From the NCBI GenBank assembly GCA_947044365.1, contig OX345636.1, positions 60,453,537 to 60,517,536 on the forward strand: a stretch of 64,000 nt of DNA, read 5' to 3'. Made by a program: the position numbers and the translations under genes. Origin of the DNA: Petrosia ficiformis (Eukaryota > Porifera > Demospongiae > Haplosclerida > Petrosiidae). The notes under the pieces are model-generated. The model did no database searches. It saw only the letters and a program-made list of their open reading frames with translations, and had not been told where the DNA came from. Every line of letters begins with the position of its first letter. The first letter of the stretch is position 1. This document shows, one piece after another, positions 62,400 through 64,000 of this stretch.

Positions 62400-64000
62400 A
62401 AGTACATGCGTATGTATTAATTTACAGCCTATAAAGGAATTAGTCTCAATGTAAGTACTCTCTGTTTTTTACCATTTTGGTGACATAATCCTTTCCAAAT
62501 ATATTGGATAAACACTTCATGAGATTCATGAAGAAAAATGACCTTCTTAGTTTCCATGCATGGCTTAAAACTTTTAAAAGAAGTTTATATTTCATTCCAC
62601 CATATAAACATTATGTGTAGGTAGTATTTTAATACAGACATGTTTATATACACATTAAAACCAGTTATAAATGTCTCGTTTTGGTGTATATGTGGGTAAC
62701 ATGTACAGTAGCCCTCAATAAAATGTTCACGTAGCATTGTTGTAGTACACAAGTAGTACTCTACACTCCATAAAACACTGAAAGAGCATATTATTATGCA
62801 TACTACACTTAATAAAATAATGAACAGCAGTGACATTTGAGCTCCACCTTCTACTACTAACTAACTAACCTTTCTTTACCTCTACATATACATGTATAAC
62901 TCTCCCATTTTATATAACTAGAGTCTGTAACTTACATGTACTTTGGTGGAAAGAAGAGTTGTTAAGAAAGCTACACATATATAGATGTTAAATGTACATG
63001 TATATATGATGCACTATCAGCAGGAACATATATAACAAGGTGGGAGCTTAAAAGTTTAGTAGTCTAAAGGGCAACACCCACACCTTTGCTTATACCTGTG
63101 TAACTTCACATTTTACACAACACAGACTTCTAACTTCCTTAATTAGACAGGGGAGCTTCTAACAAAGTCGTAGATACCAAATACATGTATATGTACATGT
63201 ACATGCTTCATTAGTCAGAGGAAAGCAACAAAGTGAGTGTTTGAAAGAGCAGTTGTCAGTGCCAACAGTCATGAGGCTAATGTGCTATGCGTTTTACATA
63301 TATGTACATATTATAATTAAAATGTTGCCGTAATTAATATGGTGGAACATACTTAGTACATACGTACTACAGTAACACTGTGTGAACTATTTATTGAGGG
63401 CTACTTTAATACAAGAATGTGTACACATGTACGTGTCTAGTAATTACATGTAGTCTGATGGCATTGCCTCTTCACTGGTAGGAGGAAGGGTCTGGGACAT
63501 ACATGTACATGTACATGTATATTACCAGATTACTCAACCTCAATCCACACTCTTATAAGCTCCACCTCACATGTAACAAATACAATGTTCAATGTACTGT
63601 AAATTGGGAGGGTATAAAACCCGGAACAGAATGAAACTGAATGTGGAATGGAACGGAACGGAACCGAACTGGAAGTTGATAACTATTATTATATGTTTGG
63701 TAATTGAATTTAATATGTAATTTTAATATTATATCGTGTGCAAAAAAAACAACAAAGTTTGTACCTTTATTAGTGGAATATTTACCTACCAAATGTGTAG
63801 ATTCTAGACGGAACAAGTGTACATGTATAAAGATGAGAGGTGAACAGCTCATTATTCTTTGTAACAATAATCAATATGGACATACAATGAAACAAAAGTA
63901 GTTACATCATATATAGTAACTTATTAAGTAACTTAACAAATACATGTACAGTACATAGGTAACAAAGTATCTACATAAGTGATATATAGCAACTCATTAA

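Larger units (their letters stand above)
56100..63720. repeat. Direct duplication E, copy 2 (includes ANK exon 5)
   Basis: Collinear with 32150-39772. It includes the MITE at 56412-56784, exon 5, the BED-finger hAT MITE (59955-60376), the CATCCCTAT pair (60598-61031, 61051-61554) and the hAT MITE at 62176-62399. Confidence 0.85.

Noticed and set aside
1..64000. tRNA, rRNA, CRISPR array, bacterial operon or ribosome binding site
   Set aside because: I scanned by eye and found none. The direct repeats are transposon ends, satellites or duplicated blocks rather than spaced CRISPR repeats.

Overview
The window looks like AT-rich (roughly two-thirds A+T), intron-rich animal DNA. Evidence: split coding sequence with GT..AG introns, many small DNA transposons with target-site duplications, and minisatellites built on the palindrome TACATGTA. 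This style fits a demosponge genome such as Amphimedon; that is an inference from style, not a search result. Bacterial features (operons, ribosome binding sites, CRISPR arrays) are absent.

The main gene is on the + strand and runs through the whole window. Five small exons (289-384, 10337-10426, 19086-19184, 33413-33511, 57369-57467) each encode one ankyrin (ANK) repeat and are all phase 0 at both ends. They are separated by introns of about 10.0, 8.7, 14.2 and 23.9 kb, so only 483 nt of the window code for this protein. Both gene ends lie outside the window. Exons 3, 4 and 5 sit in copies of the same intronic sequence. The flanking introns are almost identical right up to the splice sites, while the exons differ at 18 to 37 of 99 positions. 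This is the most striking signal in the window.

A second, split gene lies on the - strand inside the last ANK intron (six exons between 49390 and 46878). It has a charged C-terminal region and is of unknown function. One exon junction is out of frame by one base.

The rest is a mosaic of duplicated blocks. The block at 22.2-28.9 kb is repeated at 40.2-46.5 kb, with parts also at 2.2-3.9 and 5.5-8.06 kb. The block at 32.2-39.8 kb, including ANK exon 4, is repeated at 56.1-63.7 kb, including exon 5. The block at 8.07-9.43 kb is repeated at 51.45-52.93 kb. Into these are inserted a 1.8-kb Tc1/mariner-like element with a transposase fragment, hAT-type MITEs with 8-bp target duplications, a TA-flanked 425-bp MITE, foldback elements, a piggyBac-like end, and two decayed copies of a DUF3504 (Crypton-derived tyrosine recombinase) gene. 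Several insertions can be polarised because the duplicated block without the insertion is also in the window.

No tRNA, rRNA, CRISPR array or bacterial-type element was seen.
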